Shown: piece after piece, positions 20,505 to 31,859 of the stretch
Layout of the letters: each line of letters opens with the position of its first letter
Numbering within the stretch: position 1 is the stretch's first letter
NCBI RefSeq assembly: GCF_029227915.1
Contig: NC_079875.1
Location: forward strand, 8,739,001-8,803,000
Direction of reading: 5' to 3'
Source of the DNA: Hydractinia symbiolongicarpus
Taxonomy: Eukaryota > Cnidaria > Hydrozoa > Anthoathecata > Hydractiniidae
Length of the DNA stretch: 64,000 nucleotides
Notes under the pieces: generated by a model
What the model was told of the DNA's origin: nothing
The model's database searches: none
Seen by the model: the letters and a program-made list of their open reading frames with translations, nothing else
Position numbers and translations under genes: made by a program

Positions 20505-21360
20505 ATGGTACTAAGTGGACCGATCGCGAGCAAGTTTAATCCGGAGAGCGCTAACAACCTATTACACATGCTACGTATTGAGTGTGATGTACATAATGAA
20601 GTTCAATCTCTCGGAAATAAATTACAAAGGTTTGGAGAATTAGAAAGTATAGATATACTAAAGAACGAAAAATCGTACTATGATAAATTTGCGGACACTA
20701 TTTCTAAAACTATTGAAAATAGATATGAAATTTCGCTACCGTTTAAAAAAAAAAACCATGCCATTTTGTCAGACAATCTCGAGCTCAGTAAACAACTGCA
20801 CGGGAAATTGAAAGAAGAACTTGAGCTTTTGCGAAAGCATAATGCTAATTTTCTAGAACAAAAACATTTGGGAATTATAGAAGAGGTCAAAACTGTTTGC
20901 AAAATTGGAGAAACGCACTAATTACCACTCCAACCCATAATTTCTGATGACAAAAATACAAGTAAAGTGTGCGTCGTTTTCTTTTGCTTCTGTGAAAAAG
21001 AATGGACCAAGTTTGAATGACTGTTTGTAAAATGGTGAGCAGCTCACGCCTATGTTGTATCATACTTCCACGCTTTCGTGCTTACCCGATAGCTCTTTTC
21101 GCAGATATAGAAAAGGCGTTCCTCAAAAAAAGCGTAAGCGAAGCTGATCGGGATTATCTGAGATGTCTCTGTTTGACGAAATTTTGCAGAGAAACCCATC
21201 ATCGTTCCAAATCGTTTTACTCGATTAGTCTTTGGTGTCACCAGCTCACCGTTTTGGTTACAAGACTATACGTGAACATATGAAACAATACGAAATTGAT
21301 CCTGAATTCGTAAAAACCGTTTGAAAATCATTTCTTGTTGATAATTTTATCGGGGGGAAG
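20505..21360 (+). pseudogene. BEL/Pao reverse transcriptase remnant
   Basis: The open part 20505-20921 reads 'GPIASKFNPESANNLLHM', 'ELESIDILKNEKSYYDKF', 'YEISLPFKKKNHAILSDN', 'HLGIIEEVKTVCKIGE', the standard start of Pao-type RT. Later frames supply 'CIILPRFRAYPIALFADIEK', with the first catalytic Asp, and 'VFGVTSSPFWL'. The active-site box reads 'LVDNFIGG' instead of YVDD, so the polymerase would be dead even without the stops and shifts. Confidence 0.8.
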
Positions 21361-22044
21361 TGTAACCGTAGAAAAAGCTTTAAAACTCTTTAATTAGTTG
21401 CGCCTACGTTTGTTAGAAGGCTATTTCCTACTCCAGAAATGGAGAACTAACAACAAGGAGCTTAGGGACATTTTTCAACTAACTATTACTAAGACATTAT
21501 AGTACAGAAAGTTTCAAAATAGAAAATTCTGGGAGTCACTTGGGACGACAATCGGGATGTTTTAATTATTGATTTCAATGGACTCGTTCAGTTAGCTCGA
21601 ACTTTGCATCCGACAAAAAGGAACATTCTAAAAGTTGTTTCATTGTTTTATGATCCGCTTGGTATCATCAGCTTAAAATTTCCATAACAGGAACTGTGCA
21701 AATGCAAAATGAGTTGGGATGAAGACATTAAGGACGAATTAATAGACAGTTAGGAAAATATTTTGTCAGAGTTGGACGGGATGGGTGAGGTAGAAGTTAA
21801 ACGTAGATTCAAACTCTCTCATTTAAGTCATTCAATTGGGGAACAAAAGGTCGTTCCACCTTCTCTAGAAATCAAAAGGCGACCTACAACATGTTAAGTA
21901 GTTCTAACGAATCGCCAAACTTTATCGACTGAAACAAAGGAACCGATTATTCTTAACCAATCGCACCCGCTTACATCTTTGATTGTGATCGATGTACACA
22001 AACGCTTTAAGCATGCCTCTCAGAAACAGAATCTAAAGCTTGGA

Positions 22045-22754
22045 ACCCACTGTGCGTTTAAGTGCGTATATCTCAGTGCGTATGATTCGCGTTTAATTGA
22101 TCATATCTTAGTGCGTATAATTTGCGCTTAGGAAGAAATCGAAGATTTCTTTTGATATTTTTACCACCGATATAAAGATCAAAGTAAATAAAAACTGAAA
22201 ATTAAAAAAATAACATTTATGGGTGAGGAAAATCTATCAATAACGCCACACACACGGTGTTCTTATACTCTATATGAAGATTTGAAAGATGATAGTGTAT
22301 AATAATCGGTACTTAAGAATGAGTCCAGACGGATTACAACATTTATTAAGTTTAGTAAAAGGACGGACTGCAAGAGAAGACACCAATTTTTGAAAAAATA
22401 TCCCGGTTGAGAAGCGCCTTCTTTTAACTTTAAGTTTTTTTATGAAAATCAAGACAAGCTTCTCATAAACTGCCTTTATAACCAATAAAAGTCTAATAAA
22501 AAGTACATGCGCGTAACAGATCACTAAAAAAAGTGAAAACACACTTTCACTATAATGAAGTGCCGGCCTTCTTTGAACTTTAAACGACAATATCGAAAAG
22601 TTTTGGTTTGCGCGATAGACGTTTATGTCCGTATAAGAGCGTATAAGTGCGTCAAACTGCTTATAAGTGCGTATAGCGTATATACGGACTTATAAGCATA
22701 TATACGCTTATAAGTATATATACGCAGTCATACGCACTTAAACGCACAGTGGGT
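22045..22754 (+). mobile_element. PIF/Harbinger-like fragment with 25-bp TIRs
   Basis: The ends are perfect inverted repeats of 25 bp, beginning ACCCACTGTGCGTTTAAGTG. Subterminal 'agtgcgtata' repeats are present on both sides and dense at the right end. Inside, on the + strand (22260-22470), broken frames read 'YLRMSPDGLQHLLSLVKG' and 'IPVEKRLLLTL', like the N-terminal part of Harbinger transposases. The DDE part is missing. No clean 3-bp target duplication is visible; 'atctaaagctt' and 'atctagctt' flank it. It lies within the BEL/Pao integrase region. Confidence 0.65.
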
Positions 22755-22765
22755 ATCTAGCTTAA

Positions 22766-23189
22766 CCCCATTTGGTATGGGCTTTTTTGACCCTTGTAAG
22801 TATGGGAGGGGTCATAAAGTGCCCGCGGGCTGTAACTTTTGTTCGGTTTGGTTTTAAGTGACGAAACTTGGCACAAAGAAGCATCAATATGTTGTGACTT
22901 AATTAGTGTCAAAATATTTAGATTGACGTGTCATCAGAGGAATCACATATTCATACAACTGGTTATTTTAAAAAGCATTTATTTTTAGCACTACATTAAA
23001 AAAGTTGATATGACCACCTGCGGACAAAGTGACATTGACAAAACAATGTTTGGAAATACTTTTTTTTTATTTTCCGAAAGTTCAATAAAAGTTAGGAAAA
23101 GTCACAAGATTTCAGGTAATTTCATCCAGTATTTAAAAAGTTATTAGACTTTAAAAATTTATACTTTATGCCCCCCATACCAAATGGGG
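22766..23189. mobile_element. piggyBac-type MITE, 424 bp, TTAA duplication
   Basis: TTAA occurs at 22762-22765 and 23190-23193. Directly inside are inverted ends CCCCATTTGGTATGGG, perfect over 16 bp. It has no coding capacity. TTAA target sites with short TIRs are diagnostic for the piggyBac superfamily. It sits 8 bp from the Harbinger-like fragment, and BEL integrase sequence resumes right after it. Confidence 0.85.
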
Positions 23190-23193
23190 TTAA

Positions 23194-24300
23194 CGGAATT
23201 TAGACAAAGATACTGGGTGAGAAATGGATAGATCTCTGTTACACAAATGTAACGTTTGTCGATACTATAAAGGAAGGAGCTGTAAGTATCCAAGCCAATC
23301 ACCGCCCTGAATTTCGGTTAAATGACAGTCGCCTGTTTTAGGTGATAAGCTTAGACAATTCTGGATCAGTTTTTGTTTGAAACGTGGTCATTAAAGAAGA
23401 GCATACAGTTATGCACAATGTCTGGGTTACGTTATACATGCGCGGCCAGTAAGAGCAGTACTACCAGACCTAACACCAAGTTTAAGTTCCGCATCCTCTA
23501 TACGTTGTTTCCGTAGGCTCATATCACGGAGAGGTTGAAAGTTTTGTCTCAAACTTGCGAGTACAGTGGCATTTTAATCTACCGTTAGCCCCTTGGCATG
23601 TTTTTTTACCGCCTTTTTCGGAGCACTAAGGAATTGTTAGGAAAGGATTTAGGAAACGCTAAATTGTCTTACGAAGAGCTGCAAACCATACTGTTCGAAG
23701 TGTAAATGATTTCACATAATCGACCTTTAACTTGCGTTTATCAAAATGAATTTGCAGACTGTGTAGCCCCAAATAATTTATTGTTTGGCAGACTGCTTAG
23801 CCGTATGTCTAACAACGCCACTCAGTTGTCGTATAAATCTTTTGATATCGCATCATAAGTACTAAAGTTAACACTTTAATCCATCACTTTTGGGAGCGTT
23901 GGCGGAAAGAATATGTAGTAAACTTACGGGAAACTTATAGATCGTTTTCAAAAAACTCTAATTTGCAAATCAAACGCCTTAAGATGTAGTGACGAACAAA
24001 TGTCAGGATCATTGTTGAGAATTAAAGTTGTAACCGAGTTCTATAAGGGACAAGATAATTAAGTAAGTGAAGCCTTGGTATGAACCCGAACCTTGATTTT
24101 TAGAAGACCATTCAGCAAACTTTTTTTAATCGAGTACGTTAAGAATTCGGAAATTAATGACAACCTCGAGAAGACGAACAGGGGACCTTGAAGGGAAGCC
24201 GTTAAATTTAGCCCAATCACTAAGGAAGTTGGCTACTTAAACATTGTGTATATTGTTTATTTTTTATATTTTAGGGAGTTTTTAAATATTTAGCCCCGTA
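23194..24300 (+). pseudogene. BEL/Pao integrase core remnant
   Basis: Fragments in alternating frames resemble the BEL integrase: 'TEFRQRYWVRNG' right after the MITE, 'LPDLTPSLSSASSIR' (about 23470), 'WHFNLPLAPW', 'CVTPNNLLFGRL' region (23760-23800), 'HHFWERWRKEYVVNLRE' (about 23880-23935), and the tail 'REAVKFSPITKEVGYLNIV' (about 24200-24250). Stops and frameshifts are frequent throughout, so it is long inactive. Confidence 0.75.
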
Positions 24301-24317
24301 AATATTTGGTGGGGGAG

Positions 24318-24540
24318 TGTTCAATTATTATTATGGCATTTCATCGCAGAGTCCTAAAGTCACGTGATCGCATATATGCACGGCACATTTTTATCTTTTT
24401 CTCAAGTGTCTAATACAGTTCTCTAGCGATCAAGTTATTTTTCAGGCTACTTAATAAATAGTTTACGATAGCGACTTTACCACGTCGGCTGCAAAACTAT
24501 TGTGTAAGAAGCGTATATTGCGGAATTGACACACAAAATC
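24318..24540 (+). repeat. Candidate 3' LTR of the BEL/Pao element
   Basis: Begins TGTTCAATTATT immediately after a G-rich polypurine-tract-like 'ggtgggggag'. The end is not defined. A near-duplicate of 'ctgcaaaactattg' at 24490 and 24556 complicates the boundary. No matching 5' copy was found near 19.2-19.3 kb. Confidence 0.4.
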
Positions 24541-24837
24541 GACTTTAAAACAGCCGCTGCAAAACTATTGCGTAATTAATTATGCAAAAAAAGGTAAACC
24601 AATATGTTGGCATAATCCAAACGTAAACTTTTTTTTAAATGGCTTAAATCTTTTTAAAAAGTAACACGTAGTAGCTCTAGCGACATAAAACCCGAACATA
24701 CAAAAACATCAAAATTCTCACTATTTGTGAATTCAAATCCACTTCGATTTCTAACCTTCATTTTCTACTTCTAACTGTATTTTACTACTTCTAACTACAT
24801 TCTTCACTTCATTTCTTGCTTCTGAAGTTTCTTTTGT

Positions 24838-25370
24838 CATTCTATAAATAAATTAAAAACAGATGCAGCGTTTTTTTAATCAGGTAAATAAAAAAATAGA
24901 TAATAAGCAAGTAAAAACGCAACTTACCATTGGCTACTAACTACAAAATTTTCCGACGCCAATGTTGGTTATTATTTTTTTTTCTTTTTACTTCACAACA
25001 CAACTCCTGTCGCTCAACATGGAATTAAATTATTTTGGTTGATTAATTTCTCTATTAAAAATGTCGTGGGACTTCAGTAACCGTGTTACGAATTCCCTAC
25101 ATGAACAAGATACAATGTAATGATTACTAACTCATTGTGTAGTTATAATAAAAGCGAAAAGCCTTTAAACTAAAATTTTACGCTTGGTAAATATGTTTTT
25201 ATAAAATTTAGGAAAGCATGCGAAGTTAATATTGTAATACTGTCTGAAAAGCACCGCAGGTTATAATCCTTTTCTCATTAAAACCTCCGAATTTATTTCA
25301 TGTAAAAAGCCATTATAGCACTTTCTACAAACATTACAAGCCAGATATATACCTAAAATAAAATATTTTT
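24838..25370 (+). repeat. Dispersed repeat C, copy 2
   Basis: Diverged copy of 1310-1975, same orientation, with 'aaaatgtcgtgggacttc', 'catgaacaagatacaatg', 'agttataataaaagcg' and 'gccagatatatacctaaaat'. It continues past the position where the palindrome begins in copy 1. Confidence 0.7.
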
Positions 25371-27689
25371 AACTTGTCTATGTGCATCTCATATGCATAA
25401 CTATTATGTTCCGCAAAATCATGAGACAAAAATTTTTTAATACGCGTAAAATCAAGTTGCGCCTGGATGTGTCATTAAATACATTGTAGTCTTTCTTTTG
25501 ATGTCAATTTTCTTCCCGTTAAATGATATTTGCTGACACCGAAGATAATTTTTATTATGAAGAGGTTCTATGTCCAGGGTACCCTGCGGAAACTTAGGGT
25601 GATTTAACACAGAGGTAAGAATAAAGTGATTATGCTCTGCCCAGCATGTGCTAGTGTTAAAAGGAAGAAGGCAAATTTTCATTTGATTTTATTGAATTAT
25701 TTTGTTGTATTACTACGCACTGACAAAGCGTATTAATAAAAACAAAAACAAACAGAAATGTTCTTAAAGTGCAAAAAAATGTTTCCCAATACTGTCCTTA
25801 CCCCATTATTTCCGCTTCTCTGTTAATTTGCATTACAGCATGAATTACAAAATCTTTCCACTACTCATATTTTTTACCTGCACTTATTTCCGCTTCTACA
25901 AAAGTAGAGTGATAACTTGAAAACCACGAATCACCGTGGTATACGTAAACAAGAAAGGAGAAATTTTACATCTTTATAGATTATTTTTTCTTTAGGCAAT
26001 AATCGCCACTAAAGCATGGGAATCCAATTATTACTTGAAACAGACCCTTTACAAAACCTGTTTTTAAAGGACAGGCGAACAGCCGCAGTACGGCTGCTGA
26101 TTGAAAATTCATGATGCCAGAGATAATTTCAAAGACCAGATCCGCTGGTCTGGAATATCCCGTATTGTAATATCTAGTGAAAAATGGCTTTAAACAAAAA
26201 AGATTTGCTGTTTTTATGTTAAAGGTTTAATTAAAGCTACTTGTTTAAAAAAAAGTCGATAATCACACTGTTTTTACGAAGCCATTTAGCTTCGCGAGCG
26301 AAGCGAAATTGTGGAGCACGTTTGCTACACGCGAGACGATAACGACTTTTAAGATATCGCCCATCGCCACTATATTCTTCCACTCACCCTTTTCCATTTG
26401 TTAACACCCCGTTTAAAAACGTTTTACATTCTCGTCTTTCCTGACTTCGCTACAAAAAGAATTTTAATTGTATTTTAACGGTTACGTTCAGCGTAAGGGT
26501 TGCTCTTTCCACGTCAACACTTAGATTAAATACAAACCTCGCATGTTTTACTTTTGCCAATGCATTCTCAGTAAAACCACGTAAACGATTTTTGAATAAT
26601 ACAGTTTACAGCTTTCCATGTGTCTTATTTAAAAAACGAAAGCGAAAGTCTACCTAATTTGCTCTCCATTTCATTTCCTCTGCCAAATTTTAATTTTCCC
26701 GCACATTTGTTGTTTACATACACTTCTCCGCAGAGCTCAAATAAAAATCGGGGGTATTTCATAATATATTGAGTTGCAATATTAAACAATTTAAAAAAAA
26801 GTCTGCCTGTCTGTGCGCAAGAAAAAAGTTTTGTTACGAATACACGCAATGGTTGCGCATAGCTAAAACTTTTTTAACTTTTTCCAACGCTATTTTAAAA
26901 TTTTATTTTGCTTTTTCCGTGATTTAATTTAAAAAGTTTCTTATAAAAAAATTCATGGTAATTAACTTTTATTGTTGCCTTGGTGCCGTTTGTTACAGTC
27001 AGAGTTGTGGACAATTAACATTGCGTTGTCTATTTCATTAAAGAAGTTTTAATTATTCCCGCCTTTTTTAAGAAATTAACAAACTTATGATGAGAGGAAC
27101 AGTGGATTTTAAGGCGTTTTTGTAAGTGGATTATTTGTTGACTATTTTATTTCTGACTAAGATTATCAAAACGAATTATAATAAAAAAAGTGCCTCGGTA
27201 TAAATTCGAATTTATTTCTTCGTAAATTTGTTTTGATTATGCCATAGATTTTATTTTATAAGATCACTGAAGCTGAGTGTACATATTTTTTGCTGAAATT
27301 GTTTTAATAATGTTCTTAAACAATCTTTAAAAGCATAAGAAAATGTTAAAATTCAAATTTTGAAAACCATATGCAGCTTTTTGTACTTATTCCAGATCTG
27401 GCTGTAAAAATGTGATCATTGCTACATATATGTCATTTACGAGAAAGCTGCCTGACTCTACTTTGTTTTCTTTTTGTACATTTTTCTAAGCTTAAAAAGT
27501 CGATTGAGACTCAGTATAGTGTTAATATGTTCTGAGCCTTATGTCGACCTAAATTTTTTGATAAACTATAGGTTGTTATGAAAACAAAAACATGCATTTT
27601 TTAATACTTTAGTGTCCATAAGTATATCTTTCCAGGGCCCATATGACTACCATAGGTAAATTTTATACCAGGTGAAAAAAAGAAGCCCG
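25371..27689. other. Non-coding stretch, no gene seen
   Basis: AT-rich sequence. The 76-codon frame at 25452-25682 (- strand) and the 74-codon frame at 26625-26849 (- strand) have no recognisable domain and no supporting signals. A small CpG-rich patch 'ttcgcgagcgaagcgaaatt' lies near 26290. Confidence 0.5.
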
Positions 27690-28029
27690 AAATACCAATA
27701 CAAGAAGTATGTATGACGAGTGAATTCCCGTTGATCTATTCCACGGGCTACCGACTACTCTATTTAATAATAACCGTCTGTCTGTGTGTCTGCGAAAGCC
27801 GCGTGCCGTTACGGGAACACGATATTTCGTAAACTACGCTCCGATACCAAATGCGATACATTTTTACCGACTTTTTTTTGACCGGTCGCACGTAATATAC
27901 CAATCACGATGCCTAATTCTTTTGAAAAACAAACCAAGATTTTCACTTAAAAAAACAATCCAAGATGATTTTGCGGCTGGACAAAGGCCATTTTGATATT
28001 GAAAGTGGTCTTGTTTTTTTTAGCCACGC
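27690..28029 (+). repeat. 'CCGTCTGTCTGT' repeat, copy 1
   Basis: Contains 'tctatttaataataaccgtctgtctgtgtgtc', then 'gttacgggaacacgatatttcg', preceded by 'ttccacggg'. The same ordered motifs recur three times at 29005-29345, so this is an isolated copy of that family. Confidence 0.6.
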
Positions 28030-29010
28030 AAAGGTCTTAAACACACCAGTTTTAGAACTTTTGGCTAGAAACGAAGATTTTGCTACCTAGCTAGCCATCT
28101 AGAGCATTACTTATTACTATTCAGTATGGTATAAAAGCTTTTTATCCTAGCCAACATTTCTTTCTATTTCGAGGCTGTGGCTATTTAGCTAGAGAAGTGA
28201 AAGTATAAAAATGCAGTTTGGCTATACAACAATATTTTTAAGCAATAATTCTCATGCTAAATGCAGAAAACCTTTTCTGCTAATAAAATGGCTGAGCGAT
28301 TGTTGTAGCTGGACCAGTAACGACGGGCTGTTCCCTGTGTTTTTATTTAAACTAAAGTTTCAATGAAGTTTCTTGGAAAAGAATAATACGCTTACACGCC
28401 TGTTCAACTCTGTTTAACCAAAGAGATTTAATAAAAGAAATAAATATTATATCTCTTTGGTGTAACTGTTACGCCTATGCGCTTGTACAAAGGGGTCAGC
28501 CCACAGTGAGAATTTTTAAACCTTTTCTCGGTAATCCCGGCTGTATGGATGTGCAACAATGGACTGTTTCTTGTGTTCTTATTTAAACAGAGTCTGCGAG
28601 AAAGTTTTGTTTGGGTGTGTCCCTATGCGCCTGTACAACACCGTTTAACTGTAATAAGCGCTCAGCCGGTGTCACGATTAATTTTTTAACTTTCAGAAAA
28701 GGTTATTCTGAAAAATAAAATAATATTGACCGATTGTTTTTGCTATTGCAGGGTAACAACGGTTTGTAAACTCTATTTTTATTTAAGCTATTGAGGGAAA
28801 GTTATTTTTTAAAAATATGCTACAGTCCCAACACCATAATGGTGCATATACGCGCTTCACTTGATTTACGACATACTGTATACCTGTACTAAAGCGCTCC
28901 ACCTGATTGTGTGACACAGTTTACGGCTCTTATTAAGCACTCCACAGTGTTCAACGCCAGGTCATACCTTGACTTGTGGCTTACCCTGGCGTTTCGACGC
29001 CAGGGTTCCC
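28030..29010 (+). repeat. Arm-end segment E, stand-alone copy
   Basis: Diverged copy of the outermost kilobase of the palindrome arms, in the orientation of the right arm (17540-18520), without the gene-bearing interior. Motifs in order: 'tttggctagaaacgaagatt', 'tagctggaccagtaacgacgggctgtt', 'ttgaccgattgtttttgct', 'ttacgacatactgtatacctg', 'gtgttcaacgccaggtca'. A short hairpin (CCAAAGAGAT / ATCTCTTTGG, 28418-28460) lies inside. It could be a solo terminal repeat of the arm element or an independent repeat. Confidence 0.6.
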
Positions 29011-29345
29011 GGCTAGTCTCTTCAATAATAAATGTATTCCGTCTGTCTGTTCGTACGTCTGTTTGTTACAGAAACACAAAGTGCGATATATAAAGGACGG
29101 GCGAACCCGTGGATTTTTCCTCGGATTAACGGCTAGTCTCTTTAATAATAGCCGTATTCCGTCTGTCTGTGTGTCCTAAAAGGCGCATCCTGTTACGGAA
29201 ACACAAAATGCGATATATGAAGGACTAGTCTTTTTAATAATAGCCGTCGTCTGTCTGTCCACAAGAAACGAGTTGTGCAACGGGCACACGAAATAACGTG
29301 TAATTTAAAGACTTGTGACCCCGTGGATTTTTCCACGGGTTAAAA
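29005..29345 (+). repeat. Tandem 'CCGTCTGTCTGT' repeat cluster
   Basis: Three consecutive units of roughly 90-130 bp: 'ggctagtctcttcaataata', 'ccgtctgtctgt', 'gttacggaaacacaaaatgc', 'gatatataaaggac', and in the outer units 'ccgtggatttttcc', the last being a short inverted repeat (CCGTGGATTTTTCCACGGG). No coding content. Confidence 0.75.
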
Positions 29346-31089
29346 ACTAGTTATGTGGAAAGTTTATCATTTTTTATCATGATATATTTTTATTTCCAAC
29401 TTCGTCACGAGGATCCAAAAACCTTTTGAGAGGGTATGTCTGTATTTTTAATGTAACCAAAAAAATGCAAATTTGGAGAGCCCAGAATGAATCACAAGTG
29501 CTAAACTCAAAAAATATGTGGCACAGTGGCGCCAAGCACTTTCCTTATGATACAGAAATGTAAAGGCTGTTTAATCATCTAGGCCATTATATGGAAGTAC
29601 ATAAAAAGCCTATCTTGATTTGATTTTCTTCATGTTCTCGATTGTTTATTTTGAATTGATTGCGACACCCTTTTAAGACAGTACTGCTTGGATTTTGATG
29701 ACTTTTGCTGTGAAAAATCGTTATATAAATGCACCAATCATCTTCTGACAAATTACCTGTTTCCTCTGACAACAAAAAAGTAAATTAAGTGGAAATATCT
29801 CAAAATGAGAAGAGTGAGTTTTCCTACTTTAAAGCTAATGTATTTTAAAGTTGAGCACTAGATTTGATATCAAGTTTTTAATCTTGTTCCATTGCTTCCA
29901 GACAAAATAGAAAAAAAATTATGACTAGGAGAATATTTCGAGAGCTTTCTATAAGTATGTATAAGTATATATAAAAAATTTGAGTAAGTCAATTGTTAAT
30001 CATAATTGACTCGGGCCTGTTATTATATAACTGTTTCCTGCTGAAAGTCTGTAACGTGGGTGGATTAGTTTTTGCGGGTTTTGGCATTTAATTCGCGCGA
30101 ATTATGGCAAATTTTCAGTCTCCGAAATAAAATCTTTACGAAATATCTCTAAATTGAAATAAATGTTTTTCCCCCTGATTCTTTGTTCGTCGTAGGGATC
30201 TCTGGACTCCCGCAATAACAAGTCTCTATAAGTTTTATGGGATATTTAGAGGGACAAGGTTCTTCGAGAATAATCAAGCTTCGTACAACCAACCTAGTTA
30301 AAGATTTTTCTCCACAGTTTTTTTGTAAGAACAATTTTATAAGAGCAATGAGCCTGAAAATTGATGAAAAATAAGAACAAAATAAAAACACTGGCAAGGC
30401 TGAAATTTTACTGATTTTCTCCTTCTTTCTGAAAAACACAACAAACATGGGGAAATCTTACGAGACAGAATGTTTCACAGAATTAATTGTTGCCATTTTC
30501 CGAAACTTATATAGATACGTTTTATGTGGCAAAATGTAATATACCGTAAAATAAATAAGAAAAGCTCAAAATATAAGAACAAAATAAGCCAAATTCCTGA
30601 TTCTTATAAAAAAAAAATGTACTTTGCTTTTAAGAAACAAATTTTCCTAGACATTCTTCGTGTTTTTAATCCTTCGAATTGATTGAGTCTAGAAATCAAA
30701 TCCATGCTAGAAATTGAAAATTTAACTTTAAATCTGTGGTTGGATATTAAGAATTGGGTCATTAGCGAAATTATGAAAAAGGTTTACAATACCGCAAGCT
30801 GCACTGAAGTATCTTGTCTACAGGGACGGTGGTTGTCAAAACTAGGATTAGGCTCCCAGAAAAAGGTGCTGAATACACACTCTTGCTTCTTACAAGCATG
30901 AGTACTGTCTAACTTGGACCTAAAACTATTCCTTAAGAAAATCGTACGGAGAAAAAACAATCCTTCTATCACAAACAACACAAGACAGATCTAACAACAT
31001 AAACGGACTGGTTACAGATCGAACACAAATAGAAAAATGTATATTCAAATGTCAAAAATATATTAAAGTAAAAAAGAATTAAATAAGAC
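29346..31089. other. Non-coding stretch with one dispersed repeat
   Basis: No gene is supported. The segment 30340-30620 is an inverted copy of 62215-62460 (listed separately). The small frames at 29587-29775 and 30149-30448 show no domain; the latter is an ORF inside the repeat and is not regarded as a gene. Confidence 0.5.
30340..30620 (-). repeat. Dispersed repeat F, copy 1
   Basis: Reverse complement matches 62215-62460. Shared blocks are 'ttcagccttg', 'tgtttttattttgttc', 'gagaaaatca' and 'ataagaa(t/c)caggaa.tttggctt'. Non-coding. Confidence 0.7.
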
Positions 31090-31289
31090 CCTCCTGTGCG
31101 CCAGAACTTGTGACTCTGGCTGTAGCTTCCCACATGTGTTACAGGGCCCCAACACTCAGCCTTGCACAGGAGGTTGTCACGACAGGACCAGCCTGTCGAT
31201 ATTTTGACTAAGGACAGCAGGGTTGTCAAGCCTGAAGACCAAGTTAGTAAACTTGGGCACCTTACTGAACTGGGGTAAAAAGTGAGGTC
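31090..31289 (+). repeat. Insertion-site repeat, left part
   Basis: Sequence left of the IS3EU-like element. Together with 35965-36130 it forms the interrupted copy of a repeat that is also found at 62900-63235, where 'ggactggggtaacaagtgggaccgtcaaacccaaagacaag' corresponds to 'gaactggggtaaaaagtgaggtc/gttacacccaaagacaag' here. The last six bases (GAGGTC, 31284-31289) are the target duplication. Confidence 0.7.
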
Positions 31290-31859
31290 TATGGGGTTAG
31301 ATAGCGGACAAATTCAATATGTCAAATTGATATGTCAATAAGCATAGTTTGATCAATCAATTTGACATTGCGACTATCAAATTGAAGATTGATAACCATC
31401 AATTTGAAGATTGATATGTCAATTTGATAACCAGTTTGAAATAGTGACATTCAAATTGAAATATAGATATTGAAATCAAATTTGTGTATCCACATCGTTG
31501 TTTTAAATTGAGAGTCATTAAAACAATCAGTTTTAGGTATTTTTCCGCCACTTAATATTCTTCGATTTGAAATACTTCAGTCCAAGGTGAACAACAATCG
31601 GTCTGGAAAATACAATGCAATATTTTAAAGATTACTATGGTCAGTAAATTAATTATAATATTTGTAGTGTTTATACCTGTTTTACACTGTAAAAATATAT
31701 TGCACGAATTTTTTTTAATTTTTTTCTATTCCTTAAAACTTTTTAAATTGTATAAACTAAAGTTATATTTCTATTGTGAACTGTACTCCAAAACAACAAC
31801 TAATTTTCAGGATTTTTTAGTATTATTGTAAATATAAGGTAAAGTTAAAGATTTTAATA

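Larger units (their letters stand above)
19330..24317 (+). mobile_element. Decayed BEL/Pao LTR retrotransposon
   Basis: Gag, pol and integrase fragments occur in BEL/Pao order on the + strand. Gag pieces read 'MERLPLDFKLNVSRKEGFWY', followed by two zinc knuckles at 19780-19935. The RT entry is 20505-20921; the RT remainder runs to 21360; a post-RT part includes 'RNILKVVSLFYDPLGII' (21625-21670). RNase H appears deleted, because the integrase zinc-finger part ('PLTSLIVIDVHKRFKH') follows at about 21965. The integrase core resumes after two insertions. A purine-rich 'ggtgggggag' at 24308-24317 directly before 'TGTTCA' is a plausible polypurine tract. The 5' LTR was not found. Confidence 0.8.

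Noticed and set aside
25452-25682. 76-codon - strand ORF as a host gene or exon
   Set aside because: No domain, no clear splice context and no second copy; not distinguishable from chance.
30784-31229. Overlapping 65-86 codon frames left of the IS3EU-like element
   Set aside because: They lie in repeat sequence, have no domain and are not conserved in the 63-kb copy.
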